This document shows, one piece after another, positions 1 through 9,184 of a stretch of DNA of 64,000 nt. The translations under genes were made by a program, and so were the position numbers. The first letter of the stretch is position 1. Each line of letters begins with the position of its first letter. The stretch spans positions 1 through 64,000 of the forward strand of contig NZ_DIHC01000031.1 in NCBI RefSeq assembly GCF_002419965.1. The letters run 5' to 3'. Under the pieces are notes generated by a model. It saw only the letters and a list, made by a program, of their open reading frames with translations, was not told where the DNA came from and did no database searches. The stretch comes from Pseudomonas sp. UBA5706 (GTDB lineage Bacteria; Pseudomonadota; Gammaproteobacteria; Pseudomonadales; Pseudomonadaceae).

Positions 1-26
1 AGGGGCGTCAAGCACTTATTTGAACT

Positions 27-1226
27 TTATTCGGAATTCAATGTAATACGCCCAAAAGCCTTCTTGCCGGCCTGACAAACATGAGTCACGCCTACCTTGA
101 AGATGAAGCCTCGATCAACCACTTCACCATCTATACGCACACCGCCGGAAGCCAACAGGTCACGGGCGATTGCGGAGTTCTTGACCAGACCCGCCTTATT
201 AAGGACAGCAGCGATAGGCATATCCTCCGTACCTGATACGGATATCTCCGGCAGATCCTCTGGCAGTTCGCCTTCCTTCATACGATTGCCCGCAGAACGA
301 TGCGCGTTCGCTGCAGCCTCTTGGCCATGGAAACGCGCAACGATTTCTTCAGCCAGCTTGATCTTGATATCCCGCGGGTTCGCTCCCGCTTCGCACTCAG
401 CCTTGAAACCTGCGATCTCTTCCATCGAGCGGAAGCTCAGCAACTCGAAGTAGCGCCACATTAGCGCATCAGGAATAGAGACCAGCTTGCTATACATGAT
501 GCCCGGCGCTTCTTGAATACCGACATAGTTGCCCAGCGACTTGGACATCTTTTTCACGCCGTCCAGACCTTCGAGCAACGGCATGGTCAGCACGCACTGC
601 GCTTCCTGACCATAGGCGCGCTGCAACTCTCGCCCCATCAGCAGGTTGAATTTCTGGTCAGTACCACCCAGCTCGACATCCGCTCGCAGTGCAACCGAGT
701 CGTAACCCTGCACCAGCGGATAGAGGAACTCATGGATGGCAATGGATTGATTCGACTTGTAGCGCTTGTCGAAATCATCGCGCTCGAGCATCCGCGCAAC
801 GGTGTACTGGGAGGAAAGGCGAATGAAGTCGGCCGGGCTCAGCTGATCCATCCAGGTAGAGTTGAACGCTACCTCGGTCCTGGCAGGATCGAGAATCTTG
901 AATACCTGAGCCTTATAGGTCTCGGCGTAATCAAGGACCTGCTCGCGGGTCAGCGGCGGGCGAGTGGCGCTTTTACCGCTCGGGTCCCCGATCATGCCGG
1001 TGAAGTCGCCAATCAGGAAGATGACCTGGTGGCCCAGCTCCTGAAATTGACGCAGCTTATTAATAAGCACCGTATGCCCCAGGTGCAGATCAGGCGCGGT
1101 TGGGTCGAAACCGGCCTTGATACGTAGGGGTTGACCACGCTTAAGCTTCGCAACCAGCTCCGACTCGACCAGGAGTTCATCTGCGCCGCGCTTGATCAGC
1201 GCCAGCTGCTCTTCAACCGACTTCAT
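27..1226 (-). CDS. tyrS: Tyrosyl-tRNA synthetase (TyrZ-like)
   Basis: This class I aminoacyl-tRNA synthetase charges tRNA-Tyr in the cytoplasm. The protein of 399 residues has the HIGH-type signature PDLHLGH near residue 45, the KMSKS loop (KKMSKSLG) near residue 230 and a C-terminal S4-like RNA-binding domain. I chose the start MKSVEEQ at 1226 because it matches the Pseudomonas family start from memory; an in-frame ATG 21 codons upstream gives an unlikely extension. P. aeruginosa has two tyrosyl-tRNA synthetases, and this neighbourhood (M23 peptidase, anmK, erpA) is that of the TyrZ copy. It is divergent from the M23 peptidase gene. Confidence 0.96.
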   Translation of the reverse strand: MKSVEEQLALIKRGADELLVESELVAKLKRGQPLRIKAGFDPTAPDLHLGHTVLINKLRQFQELGHQVIFLIGDFTGMIGDPSGKSATRPPLTREQVLDYAETYKAQVFKILDPARTEVAFNSTWMDQLSPADFIRLSSQYTVARMLERDDFDKRYKSNQSIAIHEFLYPLVQGYDSVALRADVELGGTDQKFNLLMGRELQRAYGQEAQCVLTMPLLEGLDGVKKMSKSLGNYVGIQEAPGIMYSKLVSIPDALMWRYFELLSFRSMEEIAGFKAECEAGANPRDIKIKLAEEIVARFHGQEAAANAHRSAGNRMKEGELPEDLPEISVSGTEDMPIAAVLNKAGLVKNSAIARDLLASGGVRIDGEVVDRGFIFKVGVTHVCQAGKKAFGRITLNSE

Positions 1227-1437
1227 TTCAGCCCCGCAATGCCTTATCTCAAAGGGAAACAACCATACAAGATCGCCGCCCAAATACAAGTTCTGACAAC
1301 AGAAGGTCCACGAATCAGGGAACGATCCGAACGCGAACTTGCCTCAGGCGGGATTTGGTTATATTTTATACAGTTATTTCATCTTCATCATGTCATTCAT
1401 CTTTTCCATTTCATCTTTTTCAAAGTCAAAACTACCT

Positions 1438-2871
1438 ATGAACGACACTCCGCCTAAAGCGCCTCCGCTTTATCCGAAGAGCCATCTGCTCGCTGCAAGC
1501 GGTATCGCAGCCCTTTTGAGCCTGGCCCTTCTGGTTTTTCCATCCAGTGATGTCGAAGCCAAGAAAACTAACCTGAGTCTTGAACTGGAAACGCCAGTCG
1601 ATCAGCTCAAGCAACAAGAAGACGCTCAAGAACAGTCTGAGGCCACAGAATCCTCCACGGATTCTCCATTCGCACAGATCGACAACAGCACTGACGAACC
1701 TGAAGACACCGCCAAGACCGAGCCGGCCGCGGTGGCAAAAAAAGAAGTGGCAAGCACTGCGAAAGGCTCGACGCACCGAGAGGTCGTAGTCTCCAAGGGC
1801 GACACCCTCTCTACTCTGTTCGAAAAGGTTGGTCTTCCTGCTGCCGCCGTCCATGAAGTCATTGCCAGCGACAAGCAAGCCAAGCAATTCAGTCACCTGA
1901 AAAATGGTCAGATTCTCCAGTTCGAGCTTTCTCCTGAGGGCAAGCTCAAGCAACTGCACAGCAAGCTCACCGAACTGGAAAGCATCAGCCTTTCCAGGAC
2001 CGACAAGGGCTACACCTTTACACGCGACGTCAGCAAACCGAACGTACGCACCGCCTACATCCACGGGGTGATCAGCAATTCCCTGTCGCAGTCTGCCCAG
2101 CGCGCAGGGCTGAGCCACAGCATGACCATGGACATGGCCAATATCTTCGGCTATGACGTGGACTTCGCTCAGGACATCCGCAAGGGTGACGAATTCGACG
2201 TGATCTACGAGCAGAAAGTGGTAAACGGCAAGACCGTCGGCACCGGTAACATCCTGTCCGCCCGCTTCACCAACCGTGGCAAGACCTATACCGCAGTTCG
2301 CTACACCAACAAGCAAGGCAACACTAATTACTACACCGCAGACGGCAACAGCATGCGTAAAGCGTTCATCCGCACCCCGGTGGAATACGCCCGCATCAGT
2401 TCGTTGTTTTCGATGGGACGTAAACACCCGATCCTGAACAAGATCCGTGCTCATAAAGGCATCGACTACGCGGCACCGCGCGGCACCCCGATCAAGGCGA
2501 CTGGCGATGGCAAGGTAATCCTGGCTGGCCGTCGTGGCGGTTATGGCAATACTGTGATCATCCAGCACGGTGAGACCTACCGCACTCTGTATGGCCACAT
2601 GCAAGGCTTTGCCAAAGGCATCCAGGATGGTTCCAGTGTCAAACAAGGCCAGGTGATCGGCTATATTGGAACAACGGGCCTTTCGACAGGTCCGCATGTA
2701 CATTATGAGTTCCAGGTCAACGGCGTTCATGTTGACCCGCTAGGTCAGAAGCTGCCGATGGCAGATCCGATCGCCAAGTCCGAAAAACAGCGGTTCATGC
2801 AGGAAAGCCAACCTCTTATGGCGCGCATGAACCAGGAAAAGGCCACCATGCTGGCCTCGAGTAAGCGCTGA
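1438..2871 (+). CDS. M23 family murein endopeptidase with OapA/LysM-like domain
   Basis: This is an envelope peptidoglycan hydrolase of 477 residues, probably cleaving peptide cross-links. One N-terminal membrane segment (about residues 17-33) anchors it. A Gln/Glu/Thr-rich linker, an OapA/LysM-like domain (REVVVSKGDTLSTLFEKVG) and a C-terminal lysostaphin-type M23 domain follow. The zinc ligands are visible in HKGIDYAAP and GPHVHYEF. I chose ATG 1438 because it places the membrane segment close to the N terminus; the longer reading adds a Phe/Ser-rich stretch before it. The gene is separated by 3 bp from anmK, so the two probably form one transcript for cell-wall turnover. It resembles MepM/YebA and PA0667. 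Confidence 0.92.
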   Translation: MNDTPPKAPPLYPKSHLLAASGIAALLSLALLVFPSSDVEAKKTNLSLELETPVDQLKQQEDAQEQSEATESSTDSPFAQIDNSTDEPEDTAKTEPAAVAKKEVASTAKGSTHREVVVSKGDTLSTLFEKVGLPAAAVHEVIASDKQAKQFSHLKNGQILQFELSPEGKLKQLHSKLTELESISLSRTDKGYTFTRDVSKPNVRTAYIHGVISNSLSQSAQRAGLSHSMTMDMANIFGYDVDFAQDIRKGDEFDVIYEQKVVNGKTVGTGNILSARFTNRGKTYTAVRYTNKQGNTNYYTADGNSMRKAFIRTPVEYARISSLFSMGRKHPILNKIRAHKGIDYAAPRGTPIKATGDGKVILAGRRGGYGNTVIIQHGETYRTLYGHMQGFAKGIQDGSSVKQGQVIGYIGTTGLSTGPHVHYEFQVNGVHVDPLGQKLPMADPIAKSEKQRFMQESQPLMARMNQEKATMLASSKR

Positions 2872-2874
2872 CCT

Positions 2875-3966
2875 ATGACTTTATATGTAGGTGTTATGTC
2901 TGGAAGCAGCCTGGACGGGCTCGACTTCGCACTCGTAGAACACGATCACCGACCACGACTGCTCGGCACCTATTACATCCCTATGCCCGATGAACTTCGC
3001 GCAGAACTGCTCGGCCTGTGCTCTAGCGGCCAGGACGAGCTGGCCCGCGCGGCCATCGCCGAACAGAAATGGGTGCGTCTTGCTGCGCAGGGTGTAAAAA
3101 CCCTGCTGGATCAGCAAAATGTGCAGCATGGTGAGATTCGCGCCATCGGCAGCCATGGCCAGACGATCCGCCATGAGCCCGCTCGCGGCTTTACCATACA
3201 AATCGGCAATCCGGCACTACTGGCGGAGTTGACCGGGATCACCGTGGTGAGCGACTTCCGCAAGCGAGATATCGCTGCCGGGGGTCAGGGCGCTCCGCTG
3301 GTACCTGCCTTTCACCAGGCGCTGTTTGACGATAACAAAGACTATCGTGCAGTCCTCAACATCGGTGGGTTCAGTAATCTCAGCCTGATAGAGATCGACA
3401 AGCCGGTATCCGGGTTCGACTCTGGCCCAGGCAATGTCCTGCTTGATGCCTGGATTCAGGCCCAACGTGGCCTGAGCTACGACAAGGATGGCGTTTGGGG
3501 CGAGAGCGGTACGGTGAACGCTGAACTGCTCAAATCCATGCTCAGCGATCAGTTCTTCCAGACCAAAGGCCCGAAAAGTACGGGTCGCGAGATCTTCAAC
3601 CTTGGCTGGGTGCATCACCACTTGTTCCAGCTGCCGACGTTGAAGCCTGAAGATGTGCAGGCGACGCTGCTGGAAGTTACCGCATTGAGCATTACCGAGT
3701 CGTTGCAATCGGCCCAAGCGCAGACGAAGGATCTATTGGTGTGCGGCGGAGGTGTCCACAACAAGGCGCTTATGGCTCGTCTGGCGACATTGCTACCGAA
3801 CACCAAGGTGTCAAGCACTGCCGAGTTCGGCGTCGACCCCGACTGGGTCGAGGCCATGGCTTTCGCCTGGCTCGCCCACTGTGCACTGGAAGGCGTTCCA
3901 GCCAATCGCCCGAGCGTTACGGGTGCGGCTGGCTTGCGTGTCTTGGGGGCCATCTACCCTGCGTAA
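2875..3966 (+). CDS. anmK: Anhydro-N-acetylmuramic acid kinase
   Basis: AnmK phosphorylates and hydrates 1,6-anhydro-MurNAc, released by lytic transglycosylases, to MurNAc-6-phosphate in the cell-wall recycling pathway. The protein has 363 residues, the usual family length, and starts with the family signature YVGVMSGSSLDGLDFAL. The C-terminal motif LLVCGGGVHN is typical of the ASKHA-fold sugar kinases. It lies directly behind a murein peptidase gene, so peptidoglycan cleavage and sugar salvage are probably co-transcribed. A strong hairpin terminator follows the stop codon and is shared with the convergent erpA gene. Confidence 0.97.
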   Translation: MTLYVGVMSGSSLDGLDFALVEHDHRPRLLGTYYIPMPDELRAELLGLCSSGQDELARAAIAEQKWVRLAAQGVKTLLDQQNVQHGEIRAIGSHGQTIRHEPARGFTIQIGNPALLAELTGITVVSDFRKRDIAAGGQGAPLVPAFHQALFDDNKDYRAVLNIGGFSNLSLIEIDKPVSGFDSGPGNVLLDAWIQAQRGLSYDKDGVWGESGTVNAELLKSMLSDQFFQTKGPKSTGREIFNLGWVHHHLFQLPTLKPEDVQATLLEVTALSITESLQSAQAQTKDLLVCGGGVHNKALMARLATLLPNTKVSSTAEFGVDPDWVEAMAFAWLAHCALEGVPANRPSVTGAAGLRVLGAIYPA

Positions 3967-3983
3967 TACCTGCCAGAATGAAA

Positions 3984-4007
3984 AACGCCGCGCATATGCG
4001 CGGCGTT
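3984..4007. terminator. Bidirectional terminator between anmK and erpA
   Basis: A perfect inverted repeat (AACGCCGCGCA and its complement, no real loop beyond the central TA step) is flanked by A5 on the left and T5 on the right. It can therefore end transcripts from both convergent genes. Confidence 0.85.
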
Positions 4008-4037
4008 TTTCTTGTGAACAGGTTTAAAATCAGCGCT

Positions 4038-4388
4038 TCAGATCGAAAATGAAGAACCGCAACCGCAAGTAGTGGCGGCATTCGGGTTCTTGATGACGAA
4101 ACGAGAACCCTCAAGTCCCTCCTGATAATCCACCTCCGCGCCTGCCAGGTACTGGAAGCTCATCGGATCGACAACCAGGCTGACGCCTTCGCGCTCGACA
4201 ATGGTGTCATCATCGGCCACATCTTCATCGAAGGTAAAACCATACTGGAAACCGGAACAGCCGCCGCCCGTGACAAACACCCGCAGTTTCAGGCGATCAT
4301 TGCCCTCTTCGTCGACCAGCGTTTTCACTTTGTGCGCCGCACCTGGGGTGAATTCCAGAGCTGTAGGAGTGAAGGATTCAACGCTCAT
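4038..4388 (-). CDS. erpA: Iron-sulfur cluster insertion protein ErpA
   Basis: This A-type Fe-S carrier hands clusters to apo-proteins, including enzymes of isoprenoid synthesis. The protein of 116 residues contains the three conserved cysteines of the HesB/IscA fold, in GGGCSGFQYGF and in the C-terminal TTCGCGSSFSI. The start MSVESFTP is supported by a GGGAG ribosome site about 9 bases upstream; a longer in-frame start adds ten residues without one. It is convergent with anmK and not obviously in an operon with argC. Confidence 0.96.
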   Translation of the reverse strand: MSVESFTPTALEFTPGAAHKVKTLVDEEGNDRLKLRVFVTGGGCSGFQYGFTFDEDVADDDTIVEREGVSLVVDPMSFQYLAGAEVDYQEGLEGSRFVIKNPNAATTCGCGSSFSI

Positions 4389-4536
4389 GCTCAATATCTC
4401 CCGGCGATAAGCCGTCATAATGCGTAATGACGGGCATTATCCTCTTCTCCTAGAAAATCGGTCAACTATTTGCAGGGCAGCGTGAGCTGCAAGCGACACG
4501 CCGCACACGAGAGCACTGGCGTCAGGCTGATAGCGC

Positions 4537-5571
4537 TTAGGGAAGCAGGGCAGCGTGGGCCAGGCCCAAACGCTCGTCCAGTTCGAACATTATGTTCATG
4601 TTCTGCACGGCTTGGCCCGACGCGCCTTTGACCAGGTTATCAATGACCGATAACACCACCACCAGATCTCCGCCCTGCGGGCGGTGGACTGCAATGCGGC
4701 AGACATTGGCGCCGCGCACGCTGCGGGTTTCGGGGTGGCTGCCCGCCGGCATCACGTCGACGAAGGGCTCGTTGGCGTAACGCTTCTCGAACAGCGCCTG
4801 CAGATCCACCGACGTGTCGACCACGGTCGCGTAAAGGGTCGCATGTATGCCGCGAATCATTGGCGTCAAATGCGGCACGAACGTCAGGCCGATGTCGCCA
4901 CCAGCCGCACGACGCAGGCCCTGGCTGATTTCTGGCAGGTGACGGTGACCCTTGACAGCGTATGCCTTGAAGCTTTCACTGGTTTCGGCATACAGCGAGC
5001 CAACGCTTGCCCCACGACCCGCCCCGCTGATGCCTGATTTGCAGTCAGCGATAAGACGCGTCGGATCGGCAAGCCCGGCTTCCAGCAGCGGCAGAAAACC
5101 CAGCTGTGTCGCGGTCGGGTAGCAACCGGGTACGGCAATCAAGCGTGCGCCGCGGATTTTCTCGCGATTGACTTCCGGCAGGCCGTAAACCGCCTCGTCC
5201 AGCAGCTCCGGTGCACCGTGCGGCTGGTTGTACCATTTGGCCCACTCCACCGGGTCTTGCAGGCGGAAGTCGGCAGACAAGTCGATGACCTTGGTGCCTG
5301 CCGCCAACAGCTCGCCGGCCAAGGCATGAGCGACGCCATGTGGCGTGGCGAAGAACACCACATCACAGGCACCGAGCACTTGGACATCCGGGACGCTGAA
5401 CGCCAGTCCGTCGTAGTGGCCGCGCAGGTTTGGATACATGTCGGCCACTGGCAGACCGGCCTCGGAGCGCGAAGTAATCGCGACCACTTCAGCTTCTGGA
5501 TGCTGTGCCAGAAGACGCAGCAACTCGACGCCGGTGTAACCCGTGCCACCGACGATACCGACCTTGACCAT
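4537..5571 (-). CDS. argC: N-acetyl-gamma-glutamyl-phosphate reductase
   Basis: ArgC reduces N-acetylglutamyl phosphate to the semialdehyde with NADPH, the third step of arginine synthesis. The protein of 344 residues begins with the nucleotide-binding loop VGIVGGTGYTGVELL and carries the catalytic cysteine in AVPGCYPTA near residue 150. The start MVKVGIVGG is the family start; the longer ORF adds 30 residues that do not belong to the fold. It is transcribed alone on this strand, divergent from hemJ. Confidence 0.96.
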   Translation of the reverse strand: MVKVGIVGGTGYTGVELLRLLAQHPEAEVVAITSRSEAGLPVADMYPNLRGHYDGLAFSVPDVQVLGACDVVFFATPHGVAHALAGELLAAGTKVIDLSADFRLQDPVEWAKWYNQPHGAPELLDEAVYGLPEVNREKIRGARLIAVPGCYPTATQLGFLPLLEAGLADPTRLIADCKSGISGAGRGASVGSLYAETSESFKAYAVKGHRHLPEISQGLRRAAGGDIGLTFVPHLTPMIRGIHATLYATVVDTSVDLQALFEKRYANEPFVDVMPAGSHPETRSVRGANVCRIAVHRPQGGDLVVVLSVIDNLVKGASGQAVQNMNIMFELDERLGLAHAALLP

Positions 5572-5705
5572 AACCTGCCCCTCAACGAAACCACTGGAAA
5601 GCCGCTGATAATAGGAGCCCATCGCCTGCGGGACAACCGTGAACGTGACGTACGGGCCCACAAGCCACTACTATTTGGGCCACCGTGATTCTGGAAAAAC
5701 TAAAA

Positions 5706-6125
5706 ATGCTGTGGATAAAAGCGCTGCACATCGTTTCGATGGTCTGCTGGTTCGCCGGCCTGTTCTACCTGCCCCGCCTGTTTGTCTATCACTCCCTGAG
5801 CGAAGACGCCGTGAGCCGCGAGCGGTTCTGCACCATGGAGCGCAAGCTTTATCGAGCCATCATGGGGCCTGCCATGATCGCCACACTGGTATTCGGAATC
5901 TGGCTGATTACACTCGTCCCCGGCTACCTGCAACAAGGCTGGCTGCACGCCAAGTTGCTGTTGGTGGTTATCCTGATCGGCTATCACCATATGTGTGGCG
6001 CACAGGTTAAGCGCTTCGCTCGTGGCGAAAATGGCCGCAGCCATGTGTTTTATCGCTGGTTCAATGAAATCCCTGTATTGATCCTGCTGGCGATCGTCAT
6101 TCTGGTCGTCGTCAAACCGTTCTGA
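5706..6125 (+). CDS. hemJ: Protoporphyrinogen IX oxidase HemJ
   Basis: HemJ is the membrane-bound oxygen-independent type of protoporphyrinogen oxidase, late in haem synthesis. The 139-residue protein has four predicted membrane segments, the conserved histidine in KALHIVSMVCWFAGLFYLPR and the conserved lysine in HAKLLLVVILIGYHH. I chose ATG 5706 (MLWIKALH) as the family start; a GTG seven codons upstream is possible. The gene was long called a UPF0093 hypothetical. It is followed at 45 bp by the DUF805 gene, so these may be co-transcribed. Confidence 0.88.
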   Translation: MLWIKALHIVSMVCWFAGLFYLPRLFVYHSLSEDAVSRERFCTMERKLYRAIMGPAMIATLVFGIWLITLVPGYLQQGWLHAKLLLVVILIGYHHMCGAQVKRFARGENGRSHVFYRWFNEIPVLILLAIVILVVVKPF

Positions 6126-6170
6126 TGTGCGTGACAAGAGACGTATTTAACCAAGACAAGGAAGCCGAGT

Positions 6171-7085
6171 ATGGCAGAGCACTTCAAGATCGTTTTCGAG
6201 GGACAACTGCGAACGGGTGTGGATCTGGAAACTGCACGCCTGAATCTGGCCCAACTGTTCAAAAGCGATGTGTCCGACGTAGACCGTCTGTTCACTGGCA
6301 AGCCCATCACCCTCAAACGCGGCCTGCTCCAAGACGACGCGCAGCGGTACTTGAAGGCCCTGCACGAAGCAGGTGTCGAGGCGTTCATAGAACCCGAGCA
6401 ACCGGTGGCCTGGACCCTTGAGGAGATCGAGGAGCCTGCGCCCGCTAAGCCGGCGTTCGATTCCGCAGCATCGCCTTACGCCCCTCCCCGTTCTTCGGTG
6501 GTCAGCGACTGGTCAGCCGAGGGAGCGCTCAAGGTGTTCACGGTTCAGGGCCGTATCGGTCGGTTGCGTTATCTGGCCTGGACCATGGTGTTGAGTTTTG
6601 TGGGAATGCTGCTCGCAGCACTGTGTTTCGGGGTGTTGAGCATGTCGCTGATAGCGGGCGGCCTGCTCGGTACCGTGATGCTCATAGCGTTCATCGTGGT
6701 CAGCATCCAGATGAGTGCGCAGCGTCTGCATGATGCGGGCTGGTCGGCCTGGCTGCTGCTTGTGAATCTGCTGCCAGTGGTCGGCGGTTTCTTCCCGCTG
6801 CTGATGATGGTCATTCCCGGCAATGCGGGGCCGAACCGCTACGGTGCACCGCCGCCCAAGAACACCCGATCAGTCAAGGTACTCGCAGCGCTCTGGGTCG
6901 TGTTCCTTGCCCTGCTGCTCGTCGCAGGACTAATGGGCGGCCTGAAGAAGGTAAAAGAAGAAGTTCGAGCCACGACGGGTGATTATGAGCAAACCCTGCC
7001 CTATGACGACGACTCTGACGACGCTGCGCAACCGGACATTCCTGCAGACTCTCTGGAACCACCCGACAACGACGAAGACCAATAA
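6171..7085 (+). CDS. DUF805 family inner membrane protein
   Basis: This is a 304-residue membrane protein of unknown function. Residues 1-85 form a soluble alpha/beta region (HFKIVFEGQLRTGVDLETA), followed by a Pro/Ala linker. The DUF805 part starts with QGRIGRLRYLAW and holds four hydrophobic segments between about residues 125 and 260, including SAQRLHDAGWSAW, a DUF805 hallmark. The C-terminal tail is very acidic (DDDSDDAAQ). A GGAAG ribosome site precedes ATG 6171. Identification rests on motif recall only, and no function is claimed. Confidence 0.8.
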   Translation: MAEHFKIVFEGQLRTGVDLETARLNLAQLFKSDVSDVDRLFTGKPITLKRGLLQDDAQRYLKALHEAGVEAFIEPEQPVAWTLEEIEEPAPAKPAFDSAASPYAPPRSSVVSDWSAEGALKVFTVQGRIGRLRYLAWTMVLSFVGMLLAALCFGVLSMSLIAGGLLGTVMLIAFIVVSIQMSAQRLHDAGWSAWLLLVNLLPVVGGFFPLLMMVIPGNAGPNRYGAPPPKNTRSVKVLAALWVVFLALLLVAGLMGGLKKVKEEVRATTGDYEQTLPYDDDSDDAAQPDIPADSLEPPDNDEDQ

Positions 7086-7134
7086 TCACAGGCAGCACGG
7101 AGGCTGTCTCAACACCCGCTCATTGGAGAAGTGC

Positions 7135-7920
7135 ATGACCCGTTACGCCCTGGTCACAGGCGCATCCAGCGGCCTTGGCCTGGCCATGGCCGAAGCCTTG
7201 GCCCGCCGTGGTCGCGATCTGATTCTGGTTTCCCGTCACCGGGACATGCTGGAAAGTATCGCGATCGAATTTACCCAACGTTTTGGCGTCGAGGTGCTGT
7301 TCCGAGCTTGCGATCTGGGCGAGCCCCTGCGGCTTTCGGGTTTCCTGCTGGAGTTGGAGGAAGGCGAGCGACAGATCGACATGCTGGTGAACTGCGCCGG
7401 CATCGGTAACAGTGGGCCGTTTCTTGCGCAGGAATGGGCGCAGGAGCAGGACTTGCTGGACCTCAACGTGCTGGCGCTGACCCGTTTGTGCCATACCGTT
7501 GGCAACCTGATGGCTGTGCAGGGCGGTGGGCAAATCCTCAACGTGGCCTCGATCATGGGTTTTCAACCAGGCCCGTGGATGAGCACCTATGCAGCGAGCA
7601 AGGCGTTCGTGCTGCACTTTTCCGAAGGGCTGCGCGAAGAACTGAAAAAGACCGGCGTGAAGATTTCCGTACTGTGCCCTGGTCCCACGCGCACGTCGTT
7701 CTTCAGAACCGCCCAGCTCAATGCCGACAAGTTTACGGATGAAAAGACCATGACCGCAGAAGAGGTCGCGCTTTACACCGTGCGCGCACTCGAGAGGAAC
7801 CGCGCAGTCATCATCCCCGGCTGGCGAAACCGCTTCCTGTCGCGCCTGCCACGCGTTGCCGGACGCTGGATGACCCGCAAAATATGGGGCTCAATGCTCA
7901 AGGCACGCACCTCGGCCTGA
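7135..7920 (+). CDS. Short-chain dehydrogenase/reductase
   Basis: This is an NAD(P)-dependent oxidoreductase of the classical SDR family, 261 residues. It has the cofactor loop TGASSGLG at residues 8-15, the NCAG structural motif and the catalytic Ser-Tyr-Lys set in NVASIMG and STYAASKAF. Its substrate cannot be told from the sequence. A GGAG site lies 6 bases before ATG 7135, which decides this start over longer in-frame ones that run back into the DUF805 gene. The 49-bp gap to the preceding gene suggests readthrough. Confidence 0.9.
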   Translation: MTRYALVTGASSGLGLAMAEALARRGRDLILVSRHRDMLESIAIEFTQRFGVEVLFRACDLGEPLRLSGFLLELEEGERQIDMLVNCAGIGNSGPFLAQEWAQEQDLLDLNVLALTRLCHTVGNLMAVQGGGQILNVASIMGFQPGPWMSTYAASKAFVLHFSEGLREELKKTGVKISVLCPGPTRTSFFRTAQLNADKFTDEKTMTAEEVALYTVRALERNRAVIIPGWRNRFLSRLPRVAGRWMTRKIWGSMLKARTSA

Positions 7921-8007
7921 TACGCTGCCGGAAGATAAACGGCTGGGCGTGTCTCGACACGCTCGGTAGACTCGGCTTACCCACCTCGAAAACGGAGCAA
8001 CAAGGCT

Positions 8008-8346
8008 GTGGAGACTCTGTTCACCAAGATCATCAACCGGGAAATACCGGCGAAGATCATCTACGAAGATGACCAAGTGCTGGCTTTTCACGATATTGCG
8101 CCTCAAGCGCCGATCCACTTTTTGGTCATCCCGAAAAAGCCGATCGCGACTCTCAACGATGTAACGGAGGAAGACAAAGGCCTACTGGGTCATATTCTGT
8201 TCACCGCGCAACGTCTAGCCAAAGAACTGGGTTGCGATGAAGGCTTCCGCGTGGTCATGAACACCAATGAGAAAGGCGGGCAGACCGTCTATCACATTCA
8301 CATGCACGTACTGGGCAACCGTCAGATGACTTGGCCGCCCGGCTGA
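8008..8346 (+). CDS. hinT: HIT family nucleotide hydrolase (HinT-like)
   Basis: This is a histidine-triad protein of 112 residues, expected to hydrolyse purine nucleoside phosphoramidates. The triad HIHMHVLG is near the C terminus, and the N-terminal part (FTKIINREIPAKIIYEDD) is typical of the HinT branch. The start codon is GTG 8008 with only a modest upstream purine run. The gene sits between an SDR and coq7, an arrangement common in pseudomonads, with no evident functional link. Confidence 0.9.
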   Translation: METLFTKIINREIPAKIIYEDDQVLAFHDIAPQAPIHFLVIPKKPIATLNDVTEEDKGLLGHILFTAQRLAKELGCDEGFRVVMNTNEKGGQTVYHIHMHVLGNRQMTWPPG

Positions 8347-8469
8347 TTGACCGTTCAACGAATCCTTCCCGCCGAGCGTCTATCACGGGCATCGGCGGGC
8401 TGACGCAAGACAAGCCTCGCCACGTCGATTGAGGTAGACTGGCTGCCGTGGATTTATCCGGAGGTGCCC

Positions 8470-9117
8470 ATGGCTACCGAACGTCACTACTCCCCTATCG
8501 ACCGTTTTCTTCTGCAAGCCGATGCCGCAATGAAGACGCTGCTGCCTGTCAGCGCGCACGCTCATCGTCCTTCGCCTGCCATCGTCCAACCCGACACCAA
8601 GATGAGCGAGACCGACACCAAGCACGTGGCAGGTCTGATGCGCATCAACCATACCGGCGAAGTCTGTGCCCAGGCGCTGTATCAGGGGCAGGCCTTGACC
8701 GCCAAGCTGCCCCATGTCCGCAAGGCCATGGAGCATGCCGCCGAAGAAGAAATCGATCACCTGGTGTGGTGCGAACAACGCATCCATCAACTCGGCAGTC
8801 ACACCAGTGTGCTCAACCCGCTGTTCTACGGCATGTCGTTCGGTATTGGTGCGGTTGCCGGCCTGATCAGCGACAAGGTGAGCCTGGGTTTTGTCGCTGC
8901 CACTGAAGACCAGGTCTGCAAACACTTGAACGAGCATTTGGTGCAGTTGCCGATCGAGGATGAGAAGTCCCGGGCAATCCTTGAGCAGATGCGCAGCGAC
9001 GAAGAACAGCACGCCGAAGGCGCCATTCAGGCAGGCGGCTTCCGCTTCCCCGCACCGGTCAAGTTAGGCATGAGCCTGCTGGCCAAGGTGATGACCAAAA
9101 GCACGTACCGGATCTAA
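8470..9117 (+). CDS. coq7: 2-polyprenyl-3-methyl-6-methoxy-1,4-benzoquinone monooxygenase Coq7
   Basis: Coq7 is a di-iron hydroxylase that carries out the last ring hydroxylation in ubiquinone synthesis at the membrane. The protein of 215 residues shows the carboxylate and histidine iron ligands in INHTGEVC, AAEEEIDHL and SDEEQHAEGA. ATG 8470 is preceded by GGAGG at good spacing; a GTG two codons earlier lies inside that ribosome site. A hairpin terminator follows. Confidence 0.94.
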   Translation: MATERHYSPIDRFLLQADAAMKTLLPVSAHAHRPSPAIVQPDTKMSETDTKHVAGLMRINHTGEVCAQALYQGQALTAKLPHVRKAMEHAAEEEIDHLVWCEQRIHQLGSHTSVLNPLFYGMSFGIGAVAGLISDKVSLGFVAATEDQVCKHLNEHLVQLPIEDEKSRAILEQMRSDEEQHAEGAIQAGGFRFPAPVKLGMSLLAKVMTKSTYRI

Positions 9118-9138
9118 GCGAATCTGCACCCACAAAAA

Positions 9139-9159
9139 AGGCGCCTCGACAGGCGCCTT
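9139..9159. terminator. Terminator between coq7 and the OsmC gene
   Basis: An inverted repeat AAGGCGCCT / AGGCGCCTT with a short loop has an A-run on the left and TTTCTTGTTT on the right. It can serve both convergent genes. Confidence 0.8.
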
Positions 9160-9184
9160 TCTTGTTTCCAGACCTGGCTGTTGA